DNA of 64,000 bases from an archaeon (GTDB lineage: Archaea > Thermoproteota > Nitrososphaeria > Nitrososphaerales > Gagatemarchaeaceae). A program made the translations under genes and the position numbers. The notes under the pieces were generated by a model. That model saw only the letters and a program-made list of their open reading frames with translations, did not search any database and was not told the DNA's origin. Of the stretch, positions 33,731 through 42,960 are shown in pieces. How positions within the stretch are numbered: position 1 is the first letter of the stretch; each line of letters begins with the position of its first letter. The stretch covers positions 62,001-126,000 of the forward strand of contig JAKASK010000003.1 in assembly GCA_021819105.1 (NCBI GenBank), written 5' to 3'.

Positions 33731-34212
33731 GGGACGACGGACCGGTCGGCCCCATGGGGGTCACCGACTCCTCTTCCTTCTTTATCCAGGCGAACCTTAC
33801 GCTCAGCCAGTACCTGAGCAGGGCAGCCACGCCGATCCCGACCAGGTTGGAGATCGTGTAGTGGATGTCCACGTAGGTGGTGAGCCCGTAGAGTATCAGG
33901 AGGTTCGCGACCAGTCCGATGAGCATCAGCCCGTTGAACTTCAGCAGCCTCACGGCGATGTGGCCGTGCCTCCGGTCCCTGAAGGTCCAGAAGTCGTTGA
34001 GGACGAAGTTCGAGAGTATGGAGACCTCGATGGCTACCACGCTCGCGTCGACGAGAAAGTACCCCTCCGCCTTGAGGACGATGAGGAGGCCCTCGTTGAC
34101 AGCGATGCCGATTATCCCGACGATGTTGAACGGGATGAAGTGACGCCAAAAGTCGAAGGAGAACAGCTTTCCAATTTCCAGGCTAGCGCACCCCGACCTG
34201 CTCTTTGTTCAA
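33717..34212 (-). CDS. GtrA-family membrane protein, 5' end frame-broken
   Basis: A four-helix GtrA/DPMS-like protein, often linked to transport or flipping of lipid-linked sugars. All four helices are encoded: F-I-P-F-N-I-V-G-I-I-G, V-V-A-I-E-V-S-I-L-S-N-F-V-L-N-D, F-N-G-L-M-L-I-G-L-V-A-N and Y-T-I-S-N-L-V-G-I-G-V-A. The first GTG in this frame (34040) would delete helix 1 and half of helix 2. TTG 34212 lies exactly 27-28 nt after the TATA box at 34236-34242 but runs into TAG after nine codons; a +1 step there joins the conserved frame. CTG 34181 is another possible start. Confidence 0.65.
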
Positions 34213-34235
34213 CGAATCCGCCGCGAAGTGTGCCC

Positions 34236-34242
34236 TATTTAA
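34236..34242 (-). promoter_or_regulatory. TATA box of the GtrA gene
   Basis: Minus-strand TTAAATA, one of the strongest TATA matches in the window, predicts a transcription start at about 34212, exactly at an out-of-phase TTG. Confidence 0.55.
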
Positions 34243-34248
34243 CGGGGC

Positions 34249-35244
34249 CTAACCGTCGGCGTAGTCCGAAAGGGACGACTGGTATGCCCCCAGCGGCCTG
34301 GCCGAGAACCCCAACTCCCTCAGGTCCCTGGCGAACTCGGCGGCGAAGCCGTGGACGGTGTAGACCATCTCGGGAGAGACCGCCTGCACCAGCCTGACCA
34401 GCTCCTCGTAGTCGCAGTGGTCGCTCAGGGGGAAGGAGTAGTCTGCCCCCATGGTGTGCTTGTACCCCCGCCCCAGGGCCCAGCCGCTGAAGGCGACGAG
34501 TATCGCGCCGTACTCCTTCTTCAGGTGTGCCATCAGCCTGCTCCTGCCGCTGGACATGGGTGAGACCATCACCCAGGGGCCCCGGGGGAGCCTGTCCCTG
34601 TCCTTCGCGGGGTCGAAGGTCATCCCAGGCTTCAGCGGGACACCGTGCTCGACGTGGATCCTGTTCATGGCCGCCACCCTCTCGTGGTAGATGATAGGGT
34701 CCCAGCTGGAGAAGAAGTAGGAGAGGAGCTGGGCTTTGCCTAGGGGGTACCCCATCAGCACCACAGGCACCCCCCGGTCGTAGGCAGAGGCTATGAGCGA
34801 GTTGACTTCCTTCACGAGCTTGGCCGTCGCCGGAAAGACGTACTCGGGGCTCCCGTAGGTGGTCTCCATCACCAGGACCCTGGCCCGCCTGGTCCTGCAC
34901 TTGCCGAGGAACGCCCTGGTCCGCCCCGAAGCGTCGCCGGTGTAGTAGACCTCGTCCTGTATCCTGATCGCCCTGGAACCCAGGATGTGCCCCGAGTCGA
35001 GGAGCTCCACCCCGTCCACCTCTTCCGTGGTGGAGCCGAGGTCGTAACCCCTCGCCTTCGCCAGCTCTCCGGTCACGGACGAGGCTATGACCCGCTCGTT
35101 CTTCGCCGGGGTGTGCATGTGGTCTATGTGGGCGTGGGAGACGAAGGTGTAGTCTGCCTTTACGCGGGCGCGGGGGTCGAGCAGATAGCGGGTCTCCCCC
35201 AGCTCGACCTGGATGCCGCCGTTGGCTGTGACAGAAGCGCCCAA
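34249..35244 (-). CDS. MBL-fold exonuclease/RNase (beta-CASP type)
   Basis: A 331 aa metallo-beta-lactamase hydrolase of the mRNA-processing/ligase-associated exonuclease group. The metal motifs are S-H-A-H-I-D-H-M-H, D-S-G-H-I-L-G-S-R-A and Y-T-G-D-A-S-G, with a later S-D-H-C-D-Y-E-E-L motif. It is much shorter than the aCPSF2-like gene at 7722 and lacks KH domains. TTG 35244 lies 30 nt after the minus-strand TATA GGTTAAAA at 35271-35278. The GtrA gene follows on the same strand with its own TATA box. Confidence 0.75.
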   Translation of the reverse strand: MGASVTANGGIQVELGETRYLLDPRARVKADYTFVSHAHIDHMHTPAKNERVIASSVTGELAKARGYDLGSTTEEVDGVELLDSGHILGSRAIRIQDEVYYTGDASGRTRAFLGKCRTRRARVLVMETTYGSPEYVFPATAKLVKEVNSLIASAYDRGVPVVLMGYPLGKAQLLSYFFSSWDPIIYHERVAAMNRIHVEHGVPLKPGMTFDPAKDRDRLPRGPWVMVSPMSSGRSRLMAHLKKEYGAILVAFSGWALGRGYKHTMGADYSFPLSDHCDYEELVRLVQAVSPEMVYTVHGFAAEFARDLRELGFSARPLGAYQSSLSDYADG

Positions 35245-35272
35245 GTCGTGGGCCCGAGCCCCTGCGCCGCTT

Positions 35273-37573
35273 TTAACCTGTCGAGACCCGATAGGCCTTC
35301 CACCCGTTGGGCCCGAGCGACGCTTCGAAGCCCATCGCCGGGGAGACCCTGAGGTTCCCGACCTTGGTCCAGGCGCCCCTGGCCGGGTCGTACTCCTCGA
35401 GCGGCGAGCTGAGGCGCTTCGCGAACTCCGGTGCCCGCGGCGGGAAGCTGACCTGGAACCTGGCGGGCGCGCCCAGGGTGCTCCCGACGCACACCACCTG
35501 GCCCGGGTTGTAGAAAGTGACGGCGTAGGCGCCCCGCTGGGCGGGCTCGACCCGCTCCGACTTTGCGAACTTGCTCCCGGCCCTGGAGTCGAGCTTCTCC
35601 CCCGAGAAGAAAACGTGGGCCTTTCCGGCTCCCCTCCCGACGAAGGCCGACGCCGGCCCGCCCGCCCAGAACCCGGAAGCCAGCAACCAGCCGAGGGTGG
35701 AGCCCTGGGCGGGGGCGAGCGCCGCCTTCTCAGCCCCCTCCGGGACCCCGAGCTCGCCTTCGAGGAAAGTCTCGATGAACCGCGCGGCCGCCACCTGGTC
35801 GGTGCCCCCATGGGCCTCCTTCCTGTCAGGGTCCACCCAGAGGGGGAACTCCCCTGGGATCCCGCCGAGCTTCAGCTCTTCTTCGACCGCCAGCCGGGCG
35901 ACCTTCGCCAGAGAAAGGCTCCCCATGCCCGCGAGCCCCGTCCGGTAGCAGAGCAGGGCGTGGGCGAGGGCCGCCCTGGTCCAGACCCCCCCCAGCTGCC
36001 CTTCGCCGTAGGTGCTGTTGAAGTAGGCCGCGTTTGTGGTGGGGACGCACCTCGGGCCGTAGGGGGTGTCGAAGTCCTTCTCCATGAGCCTGCGGGCCGC
36101 CGCCTGCTCGGCCGAGTCCATGAACGGGTGCCTGTAGGCGGCCACGGCCATGTCGACCGTTTCTTCGCTCCTCAGCCGCCCCCCGGTGTCCCTGCAGAGC
36201 GAGACGAACCCCCGCTCGTCGAGGAGGCCCCTCCTCACCCGCTCTGACACCACCTTCGAGCGCTCCAGGAACCTTCCGGCATCGTCTGACTTCGACGCCA
36301 GGCGTGCCGCGGCCGAGGCCGCTTCGAGCGCCCCGGCGACGGCCAGGGCGACCTCGGGGATCTCGCCGGTGGGGAAGCCGCTCCCCAGAGACCTGCGCCA
36401 CCCCTGGGGGAGGGACGTGTCGGTCCGTACCCCGGGGCCCAATGCCATCAGAAACGCGGCGCACTTCTTCACCAGCGGGTAGGCTGCCTTCGCCTGCTTC
36501 CTGTCCTGGGAGGCGGCCGAAGCGAGGGCGAAGCTCCTGAGGAAGACGGCCGTCTCGAGGACCCCCGGCCTGGAGAGGTCGAGGGTGTGCGGGAGGGAGC
36601 CGTCCTTGCGTAGCGACGCCCTGACGTCCCCCGATATCCTTGCGGCGAGGGCCGGGTAGAACATGGAGACAGCCCTGAGCGACTCGTACCTGTCAAGTCG
36701 CTCGTCGGCGAACGGAGCCCCCTGGACCGAGGCGAGCGCCCAGGCCGCGCACTCGGTGACGGCCCAGTCGGAGCATGCGAGCTCCGGCCCGGCGGGCTTC
36801 TCAGCCTCGTCTCCCTTGAGGCGCCCGAACTCCGAAAGGGCCTCCTCCAGCTTCCCCGGGTTGTAGATCGACGCGAAGGTGACATCTCTGGACTCCCCCG
36901 GGGCGAGGTCGAGCTCGTGGCCAGAGACGACGAGGACCTGGCCGGACATCCCGGCGGTGGGGTCCGGGAGCTCACCGGCGGAGACGACCTCCTGGGCCCT
37001 CTGGCGCGAAGTGGTCATGTAGAACTTCGACGGCGCCGGATAGGAGCCCACCACCCTGGCCGAGGGGGGGTCCGAGACCTCGTCCATGGCCACGTGGCTC
37101 TCCCTGTTGAAAGCGTTGACTCCGAGGGACCCCCAGGTCGCGGACGGGTCGGGGAAGTGGGCCGCCGTCGGGTCGAGGAGCTCGAGCACCCTGAGCCTGA
37201 GCTGGGACTGGCCGCCGTTCTTCACCCCCACCTTCCTGACGAACCCGGCCGCCTGCGAGGGATAGAACCCCAGGGACTGGAGGACTTCGGCGTCGAAGAC
37301 CTTGCCCGAGAGCCGCGCCCGCCCGGGAGCGAGCCTCACCTCCCAGTCAGGCCTCTGGGCGTGGACCACCACCCCCGCCTGGACCTTGTAGAACAACACC
37401 TGTTCGAAGCCGAAGAGAGCCCTCCTCTCCTCCATGGAGTAGAGCGACCTGACCGAGCCGTCGGGGTCGACAGTGAGCCTCCGACCGGTTCCCTGCAGCT
37501 GCAGGGGGCGCTTCATGGCGGAGGACCTGAACACCATGGGTTTGGGGACGACGGACTCGGCAGCGGCAGTCAA
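35273..37573 (-). CDS. Six-hairpin glycosidase-like protein
   Basis: A 766 aa cytosolic protein with an N-terminal beta-sandwich (about residues 1-270) and a C-terminal alpha/alpha-barrel (about 280-680). This is the build of glucoamylase, glycogen-debranching and related GH15/GH63/GH133-type enzymes. Barrel features include D-L-S-R-P-G-V-L-E-T-A-V-F, G-E-I-P-E-V-A-L-A-V and G-G-V-W-T-R-A-A-L-A-H-A. Without alignment I cannot assign catalytic Glu/Asp or substrate. TTG 37573 lies 29 nt after the minus-strand CGATATTAGC at 37597-37606. Confidence 0.6.
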   Translation of the reverse strand: MTAAAESVVPKPMVFRSSAMKRPLQLQGTGRRLTVDPDGSVRSLYSMEERRALFGFEQVLFYKVQAGVVVHAQRPDWEVRLAPGRARLSGKVFDAEVLQSLGFYPSQAAGFVRKVGVKNGGQSQLRLRVLELLDPTAAHFPDPSATWGSLGVNAFNRESHVAMDEVSDPPSARVVGSYPAPSKFYMTTSRQRAQEVVSAGELPDPTAGMSGQVLVVSGHELDLAPGESRDVTFASIYNPGKLEEALSEFGRLKGDEAEKPAGPELACSDWAVTECAAWALASVQGAPFADERLDRYESLRAVSMFYPALAARISGDVRASLRKDGSLPHTLDLSRPGVLETAVFLRSFALASAASQDRKQAKAAYPLVKKCAAFLMALGPGVRTDTSLPQGWRRSLGSGFPTGEIPEVALAVAGALEAASAAARLASKSDDAGRFLERSKVVSERVRRGLLDERGFVSLCRDTGGRLRSEETVDMAVAAYRHPFMDSAEQAAARRLMEKDFDTPYGPRCVPTTNAAYFNSTYGEGQLGGVWTRAALAHALLCYRTGLAGMGSLSLAKVARLAVEEELKLGGIPGEFPLWVDPDRKEAHGGTDQVAAARFIETFLEGELGVPEGAEKAALAPAQGSTLGWLLASGFWAGGPASAFVGRGAGKAHVFFSGEKLDSRAGSKFAKSERVEPAQRGAYAVTFYNPGQVVCVGSTLGAPARFQVSFPPRAPEFAKRLSSPLEEYDPARGAWTKVGNLRVSPAMGFEASLGPNGWKAYRVSTG

Positions 37574-37644
37574 GCGCCCTGGTGTTGGCCGGGGCGGCTA
37601 ATATCGAGGAGATTTAGCTAATTTGAGCTACTGGAGCCCGGGCG

Positions 37645-39039
37645 TTAACCCCGGACCCGCTTCCATACGGTGCCAGCCGGGGTGTCCTCCACGGCGACCC
37701 CTGCGGCGAGGAGCTCCTTCCTCAACCGGTCGGCCTCGGCGAAGTCCTTCCGCTTCCTGGCCGCTTCCCTCCGGCTGACCAGGGCCGCGAGCCCGGGTGC
37801 GAGGGGGTCCTCGAAGTCCAGGACCCCAAGGACCTCGTTGGCCTTCTCGAGGGCCTCAAGGGCTGCCGCGGCACCCGCCTCGCCCAGGGTCCTGGAGTCG
37901 ATCATTGTGTTCAGCTTCTTGGTCAGGCCCAGGGCGGCGGTGATTGCCCTCGGCGTGTTGAGGTCGTCGTCCATGGCGTTCTCGAACTCGGAAAGGAAAG
38001 CCCCGACCGACCCGGGGACCCCGGCGGGACCCCCCTCCACCGACCTGAGCCTGGCGGCCAGTTCCTGCAGCCTGGCCCTCTGCGAGCGCGCCTGCTCGAG
38101 GGCGGCCTCGGTAAGGTCTATGGCGTCCCGGTACCGCGCAGAGATCAGGAACAGTCTGACGTCGAGCGGGTCCCATCCCCGGTCCCGGAGCTCCCTGAAG
38201 GTGATGAAGTTCCCCGCCGACTTGTGCATCTCCTCCCCGCTGACCATCAGGAACTCAGAGTGCAGCCAGTAGTTCACGAACTTCTTTCCGGTGGCGGCCT
38301 CGGACTGGGCGATCTCGTTCTCGTGGTGGGGGAACTTGTTGTCCATCCCCCCCGTGTGGATGTCGAAGGTCTCCCCGAGGAACTTCATGGACATGGCGGA
38401 GCACTCGACGCTCCACCCAGGGCGCCCCTTGCCCAGGTCGGTCGTCCAGAACACTTCGCCGTCGTCCGGGTCCCAGGCCTTCCAGAGCGCGAAGTCGGCG
38501 GCCTCCCGCTTCTCTTCGTAGTGGTCGCTGGATACCCTCCCCGCAGGTTTCAGGGCGTCGAGCTTCACCCCGGAGAGCTCGCCGTACTTCTTGAACTTCG
38601 ATATGTCGAAGTAGACCGAGCCGTCGGGGGCGCTGTAGGCGTACCCCTTCTTCTGCAGCGCGTGGATGAGAGCGAGCATCTCGTCCAGGTGCGAGCTCGC
38701 CTTCGGGTAGAACTCCGCCTTCTCGACGTTGAGCGCGGCCAGGTCTTCCATGAACGCGGCGGTGTAGAACTCGGTCAGCTCTTCCCGGGACTTCCCCGAC
38801 TCCTTGATCCCCTTGATGATCTTGTCCTCGACGTCGGTGATGTTCATCACCTGCGTCACCTTGTATCCCTTTAGCTTCAGGGCGCGCCTGAGGATGTCTT
38901 CGAAGACGAAGGTGCGGAAGTTGCCTATGTGGGCGTAGTTCCAGACGGTGGGGCCGCAGTTGTACATGCGCACCTCGCCGCTCCTGATCGGCTCGAACTT
39001 CTCCAGCTTCCTCCCGAGGCTGTTGTAGAGCTTAAGCAT
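37645..39039 (-). CDS. cysS: Cysteinyl-tRNA synthetase
   Basis: A 464 aa class Ia enzyme that charges tRNA-Cys. The zinc-ligand Cys in N-C-G-P-T-V-W is followed by the HIGH-like A-H-I-G-N. The H-x-G-G-x-D motif reads H-T-G-G-M-D-N-K-F-P-H-H-E-N-E, and the KMSKS equivalent appears as E-M-H-K-S-A-G-N-F. The C-terminal helical anticodon domain ends A-G-T-V-W-K-R-V-R-G. The tRNA-Cys gene lies about 7 kb away in the same window. Confidence 0.93.
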   Translation of the reverse strand: MLKLYNSLGRKLEKFEPIRSGEVRMYNCGPTVWNYAHIGNFRTFVFEDILRRALKLKGYKVTQVMNITDVEDKIIKGIKESGKSREELTEFYTAAFMEDLAALNVEKAEFYPKASSHLDEMLALIHALQKKGYAYSAPDGSVYFDISKFKKYGELSGVKLDALKPAGRVSSDHYEEKREAADFALWKAWDPDDGEVFWTTDLGKGRPGWSVECSAMSMKFLGETFDIHTGGMDNKFPHHENEIAQSEAATGKKFVNYWLHSEFLMVSGEEMHKSAGNFITFRELRDRGWDPLDVRLFLISARYRDAIDLTEAALEQARSQRARLQELAARLRSVEGGPAGVPGSVGAFLSEFENAMDDDLNTPRAITAALGLTKKLNTMIDSRTLGEAGAAAALEALEKANEVLGVLDFEDPLAPGLAALVSRREAARKRKDFAEADRLRKELLAAGVAVEDTPAGTVWKRVRG

Positions 39040-39097
39040 GCTTGGGTGGCGCGACGGTCGCGACTCGCTTGATAAAAAAGGAACGGGAGAGTAAAGC

Positions 39098-39253
39098 CTA
39101 CTTCAGCTTACCAATCCTGAAGATGGTCTTGCCGCAGGACGCACATGTCCCCTTGACTGCGGGTCGGCCGTTCTTCAGTTTGATTTGCTTGGGATTCTTT
39201 ATCTCCCTGTTCTTCTTCTTCTCGTAGACGCAGTATCCAGTTATGGCTGCCAC
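39098..39253 (-). CDS. Small zinc-ribbon protein (DUF5679-like)
   Basis: A 51 aa protein with K-N-R-E-I-K-N-P-K-Q-I-K-L-K-N-G-R-P-A-V-K-G-T-C and a C-terminal C-A-S-C-G-K-T half-ribbon, as in the small DUF5679 proteins of archaea. The usual first pair C-x-x-C is here C-V-Y-E, so one zinc ligand appears lost. GTG 39253 fits about 38 nt after TTTATATA at 39288-39295. The function of the family is unknown. Confidence 0.65.
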   Translation of the reverse strand: MAAITGYCVYEKKKNREIKNPKQIKLKNGRPAVKGTCASCGKTIFRIGKLK

Positions 39254-39557
39254 GTCGAATTCCTCGGCGTCCAATCCGGGCTGTTTGCTATATAAACCTG
39301 AGCCAACGGGGTTCAAAATGGGGTTTTTCGGGGTCGAGGGCTGTTTTAGGGGCGAATTGGGTTTCCAACGCCTTGGTTCCTCAGTAGACAGGTTCCTGAT
39401 TCCTCAGGATTCGGGAGATAGGGATATGCTTCACCGTATTCGATTGCTCCTTTTGTAAATCAAAGGAAGCTCGATGCAAGAGAGCTTATGTCCGCAACAT
39501 TGCAAATTGGTGATTCGCCTAGAAGAGGCAGTTTCCGGCCACAATCAGACGCCTGGG
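39254..39557. other. AT-richer intergenic region
   Basis: About 300 nt with a strong TATA (TTTATATAG on the minus strand at 39287-39295) for the zinc-ribbon gene. The rest lacks a convincing gene. Composition is clearly less GC-rich than the flanks. Confidence 0.35.
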
Positions 39558-40067
39558 CTAATAGAATCCTTCCCACCATTCGCAGTTGAAGGTGATGGGC
39601 TTTGCGAATCCGAGCTTGCGAACGTCGCGCAATGCCGCAGGAAGAATACCAAGAGTCCCCGAGGGGCTCGACAGGAGGTAGAAGCTTCTGGGCTTGGCGA
39701 CCCCCTCCCTGAGCAGGCGCTTGGAACCAAAGAAACGTGTTCCACCGAAGTATTCGAAGAGGCCCACCTTCACTTCAGAGAACCACGGTCTCTTCCCACG
39801 ACCGAAGTGTGCGATGTCGACGGGGACGTCCGATCCGCTCGTGGGAAATAGAATCTCCATTGCCGAATCGCCTACCGCACTGTCACTCGTAAAGGCAGGC
39901 TGCCTTGCTAGCTCGCCTGCGTAGAACTCGAAAGCTCCCCTTTCATCTGATGCCAGCTTGTTCCATCCCTGTGCCGGTCCTAATATCGCCCAAACGGACC
40001 GGTCGTTCGAAATCAGAGGCGAGCCGTCCACCACAGAAGGGGACGCCGTGCATCCCGGAGCGGACAA
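39558..40067 (-). CDS. Orphan protein in AT-richer island
   Basis: A 169 aa protein with balanced codon use at a lower GC content than its neighbours. It contains F-Y-A-G-E-L-A-R-Q-P, then V-P-V-D-I-A-H-F-G-R-G-K and W-F-S-E-V-K-V-G-L-F-E-Y-F-G-G. The D ... E-V-K spacing is compatible with a nuclease-type fold but is weak evidence. It may begin at a later in-frame start. I recognise no family. It lies between two gene-free stretches and looks horizontally acquired. Confidence 0.4.
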   Translation of the reverse strand: MSAPGCTASPSVVDGSPLISNDRSVWAILGPAQGWNKLASDERGAFEFYAGELARQPAFTSDSAVGDSAMEILFPTSGSDVPVDIAHFGRGKRPWFSEVKVGLFEYFGGTRFFGSKRLLREGVAKPRSFYLLSSPSGTLGILPAALRDVRKLGFAKPITFNCEWWEGFY

Positions 40068-40366
40068 GAGCGATCAGTCCCAGTTACTCCTTCGGCCATT
40101 CAGACTACGTCAGCTCAAGTCTGACCGCGCCCTTGCTTGGTGGACTGATGCAACGAGGCGTCCATGGGCAAGTTATGGAGGGCCCAATGGGAGGCATGGC
40201 CACTAGTCTCAGAATCAGGCTGGACTGCGGCGATCAAGGCCGGAGACCGCCTTACTGACAGTGCAGGGAGTCGTCGTCGGAAGTAATCTAATCGTTATTG
40301 GAACTGAGGCAAGATAGGCCAGCCGATTGGGATATAATCCAAGGTCGTGGGCACTTGTGAGTCGAC
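40068..40366. other. Gene-free stretch before the MFS gene
   Basis: About 300 AT-richer nt. A TATA-like GATATAATCC at 40330-40339 precedes the MFS gene. I see no RNA gene or further protein gene. Confidence 0.3.
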
Positions 40367-41539
40367 TTGTTAAATTCGGTAAGTGACGCAAGGGCGCTCT
40401 CCTCGCTGATCTTCGCGAGGATCGTCTACGCCGTCAACTGGATGAACTTCGCGGCCGTGTTCTACCTGACGGGGACCCAGTTCGGCTCTGACGTCACCGG
40501 GCTGGGACTCCTCAACGCCGCGTTCTACCTCGGGATCGGGATCATGCAGGTGCCCGGCGGCGTCCTCGCGGCGAAGTACGGTCCGAAGAAGGTCGTCAAC
40601 GTCGGGATCCTCCTCTCTTCGGTTGCGGTCCTGGGCACTGCGGCGGCGGCGACAGCCCCGGAGATGGCGGCCCTCAGGTTCGTCGTGGGCGCTGGGATGG
40701 CGTTCGTCTTCGCCCCCGGGGTGGTGATAGTAGCGAAGCTGATACACGGAGGGAAGTCGGGCATCGGGGTGGGGCTCTTCAACTCCGCCTTCGACCTTGG
40801 AGGCCTGGTCGCGCTCTTCGGGTGGGTCCTTGTGGCTACGGCCATCGGCTGGAGGGAGAGCCTGGCCGTGAGCGGGGCCCTGGGGGTCGTCACGGGCGCG
40901 CTGGTGGTCCTCTACGCTCCAGGCGACGAAGTTGACGACGAGTTCAAGGTCAGCGGCGCCGCGCTGAAGTCCATACTCGGGGACAGGCAGCTGGTCCTCC
41001 TGGGGCTGGGGACGCTGGGGTTCGGCATCGCGAACACCGTGATCTCCGGGTTCATGGTCTTCTACGTGGTGACGGCCCTGGGGTTCTCCGGGACCCTGGG
41101 AGGCGCGGTCGCCAGCCTCGTGACCGTGGTCCCCATCTTCACCGCCCTCTGGGGAGGGAGGTTCTACGACAGGATCGCCCGGCACCGCAAGATAATGATA
41201 CTCGCGCTCCTTGGCAGCGCCGCCTCGCTGGCGGTGGGTGCGGTCCCCTCGATATTTGCCGCGGCGGCCTGCTCTGCGCTGGGAGGGGTGGTCGCGGGGA
41301 TCGGGTACACCTTCGCCTTCGCCGGGGCGAAGGACCTGAACCGGGCGGGGGCCGTCTACGACACGCTCGCCATCGGCTGGGTCAACAGCATATCACTCAC
41401 GGGGTCGTTCATCCCTCCGATCTTCTTCTCCTACGTCGTCCAGGCGATGGGGTACTCGCAGGGGTGGCTCTGGAGCGGCGCGCTGACCCTGCTCTTCCTG
41501 GTCCCGGTGGTGCCGATGCTGGAGACCTGGCGCCGCTAG
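40367..41539 (+). CDS. MFS transporter
   Basis: A 390 aa, 12-helix major facilitator with the loop 2-3 signature G-V-L-A-A-K-Y-G-P-K-K-V and the matching G-G-R-F-Y-D-R-I-A-R-H-R-K motif of the second half. This resembles the organic-anion/nitrate-nitrite-type branch (ACS/NNP), but the substrate is not defined. The TTG start at 40367 gives the natural N-terminal helix. The C-terminus overlaps the convergent diiron-protein gene by 4 nt. Confidence 0.78.
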   Translation: MLNSVSDARALSSLIFARIVYAVNWMNFAAVFYLTGTQFGSDVTGLGLLNAAFYLGIGIMQVPGGVLAAKYGPKKVVNVGILLSSVAVLGTAAAATAPEMAALRFVVGAGMAFVFAPGVVIVAKLIHGGKSGIGVGLFNSAFDLGGLVALFGWVLVATAIGWRESLAVSGALGVVTGALVVLYAPGDEVDDEFKVSGAALKSILGDRQLVLLGLGTLGFGIANTVISGFMVFYVVTALGFSGTLGGAVASLVTVVPIFTALWGGRFYDRIARHRKIMILALLGSAASLAVGAVPSIFAAAACSALGGVVAGIGYTFAFAGAKDLNRAGAVYDTLAIGWVNSISLTGSFIPPIFFSYVVQAMGYSQGWLWSGALTLLFLVPVVPMLETWRR

Positions 41540-42519
41540 AGCGGCGTCGCGATTATCTCGTCGCCCTTCTTCACGCTGACCTCGAGCCCGGCGAGGCCGA
41601 TCTCTTTGATCTCCGGGACCGGTATCCCCAGCTCCTCGATCTTCGACCTGTGGCGCGAGATGGCCTGCATCCAAGCCTCTGACCTCTCTTCCACCTTGGG
41701 GACTCCGAGCCCGGACTTGGCGGCGAGCTCTTCGAGCTTCTGGTCGTACTCGAAGAAGTCGTCGGGGAGCTTCCAGAAGTCGGCCATGGGCTTGAAGAGG
41801 AGCGGCGAGAGGTAGATGAAACCGTGCTTGAGCTGGCGCGATATCATCGCCTTCTCGTCCTTTGACATCCGCTCGGCCAGCCGCTCGAGCATGGCCAGGG
41901 TGCCCGTGAGATGCCTCGACTCGTCCTTGGTTATGTTCCTGAAGGCGCCGGCGTAGACCTTGTTGGTGGAGCGCTCCCCGACTTCCCGGAAGATGAGCTG
42001 GGCCCCTATCTCGGCGAAGAAGAAGCTGGAGAAGATGAGCTCGAGCGGGTACTTCCCCCAGGCCTGGTTGAAGGCGCTCCAGTACCGCGCACCGTTGTCA
42101 TAGAGCGCCAATATGTTCCTGTGGGCCTTCTCCTCCAGGGTGGTCCTTGGCTTGAACCTGTAGGGGAAGTTCGGGCAGACCCTGGCGCAGGCCCTACGGC
42201 AGACTTCGTCGTGCCTGCACTCATCGAAGGCGACCGCGGTGAGGAACTTCTTCGTAGGGTCTTCGAAGTTGTGGGTCGCGGCCTGGACCGCCGCCGAGCC
42301 GAAGGCCCCGATCCCTGACTTCTCGAAGAGCGCCAGCTTGGAGAGCCAGTACGCTTGGGCCACGGCCTCGTCCGAGGAGAAGTTCTTGGAGTCGCACTCG
42401 TCCCAGGGGAGGTCGACGGGGCTCCAGTTCTGCGGGAACCAGAGCTCGTAGGTGCGCAGGAGGGTCTCGGAGACCACGTCCCAGTTCCCGGGGAACACGT
42501 TGGGTTCGTCCTTGCTCAT
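41536..42519 (-). CDS. Ferritin-like diiron oxygenase (AurF/R2-like)
   Basis: A roughly 327 aa helical protein with two E-x-x-H iron-binding motifs, D-E-C-R-H-D-E and K-D-E-S-R-H-L-T, plus further carboxylates in F-A-E-I-G-A-Q-L-I-F. This is the diiron centre of the ferritin-like superfamily. Length and spacing suggest the R2-like or p-aminobenzoate N-oxygenase (AurF) branch rather than ferritin. It is the last gene of the oxidase operon, 9 nt after the cupredoxin stop. The start could also be GTG 42528. The reaction is unknown. Confidence 0.65.
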   Translation of the reverse strand: MSKDEPNVFPGNWDVVSETLLRTYELWFPQNWSPVDLPWDECDSKNFSSDEAVAQAYWLSKLALFEKSGIGAFGSAAVQAATHNFEDPTKKFLTAVAFDECRHDEVCRRACARVCPNFPYRFKPRTTLEEKAHRNILALYDNGARYWSAFNQAWGKYPLELIFSSFFFAEIGAQLIFREVGERSTNKVYAGAFRNITKDESRHLTGTLAMLERLAERMSKDEKAMISRQLKHGFIYLSPLLFKPMADFWKLPDDFFEYDQKLEELAAKSGLGVPKVEERSEAWMQAISRHRSKIEELGIPVPEIKEIGLAGLEVSVKKGDEIIATPL

Positions 42520-42528
42520 GGCACGCAC

Positions 42529-42960
42529 CTAGGAGGCCAGCACGATGACCTGGCCCTTCATCCAGGCTGAGTGGTATATACAGTAGTAGGAGTAGGTCCC
42601 CGCCACGCTGAAGGTGTGGGTCCAGCTGGCCCCGGGCTTTATGTCTCCGGAGTTGAAGCTCCCGTCGGTAGCCGTAACCGTGTGGGTGAAGGTGTCCTGG
42701 TTCTTCCAGGTGACGGTGTTGTTCGTGCCTATGATGACGGTGATCGCGGGAGGGAAGAAGTTCAGCTTGATGTTCCCGCCGACCCCGGCCGGCATCACCA
42801 CCGTCCCCCCCGCCACCGGGCCCGTGCTGCCGTTGAGGGGCGGCTGGAGCGGCACCCCGAGGCCCGCGGCGATGCCCACGAGCACTATCAGCCCCACCGC
42901 CAGGAGCCCCGCGAGGAGCCACTTCGGGGAGTACTCCTCTTCCTGCTCTAGGACGCTCAA
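42529..42960 (-). CDS. Membrane-anchored blue copper protein (cupredoxin)
   Basis: A 143 aa protein with one N-terminal transmembrane helix and an extracytoplasmic plastocyanin-type domain. The type I copper ligands are H in F-T-H-T-V-T and C, H, M in Y-Y-C-I-Y-H-S-A-W-M-K. It probably hands electrons to the terminal oxidase encoded just upstream, taking the place of cytochrome c, as proposed for other Thaumarchaeota rich in cupredoxins. Its TTGA start overlaps the stop of the preceding oxidase subunit gene. Confidence 0.82.
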   Translation of the reverse strand: MSVLEQEEEYSPKWLLAGLLAVGLIVLVGIAAGLGVPLQPPLNGSTGPVAGGTVVMPAGVGGNIKLNFFPPAITVIIGTNNTVTWKNQDTFTHTVTATDGSFNSGDIKPGASWTHTFSVAGTYSYYCIYHSAWMKGQVIVLAS

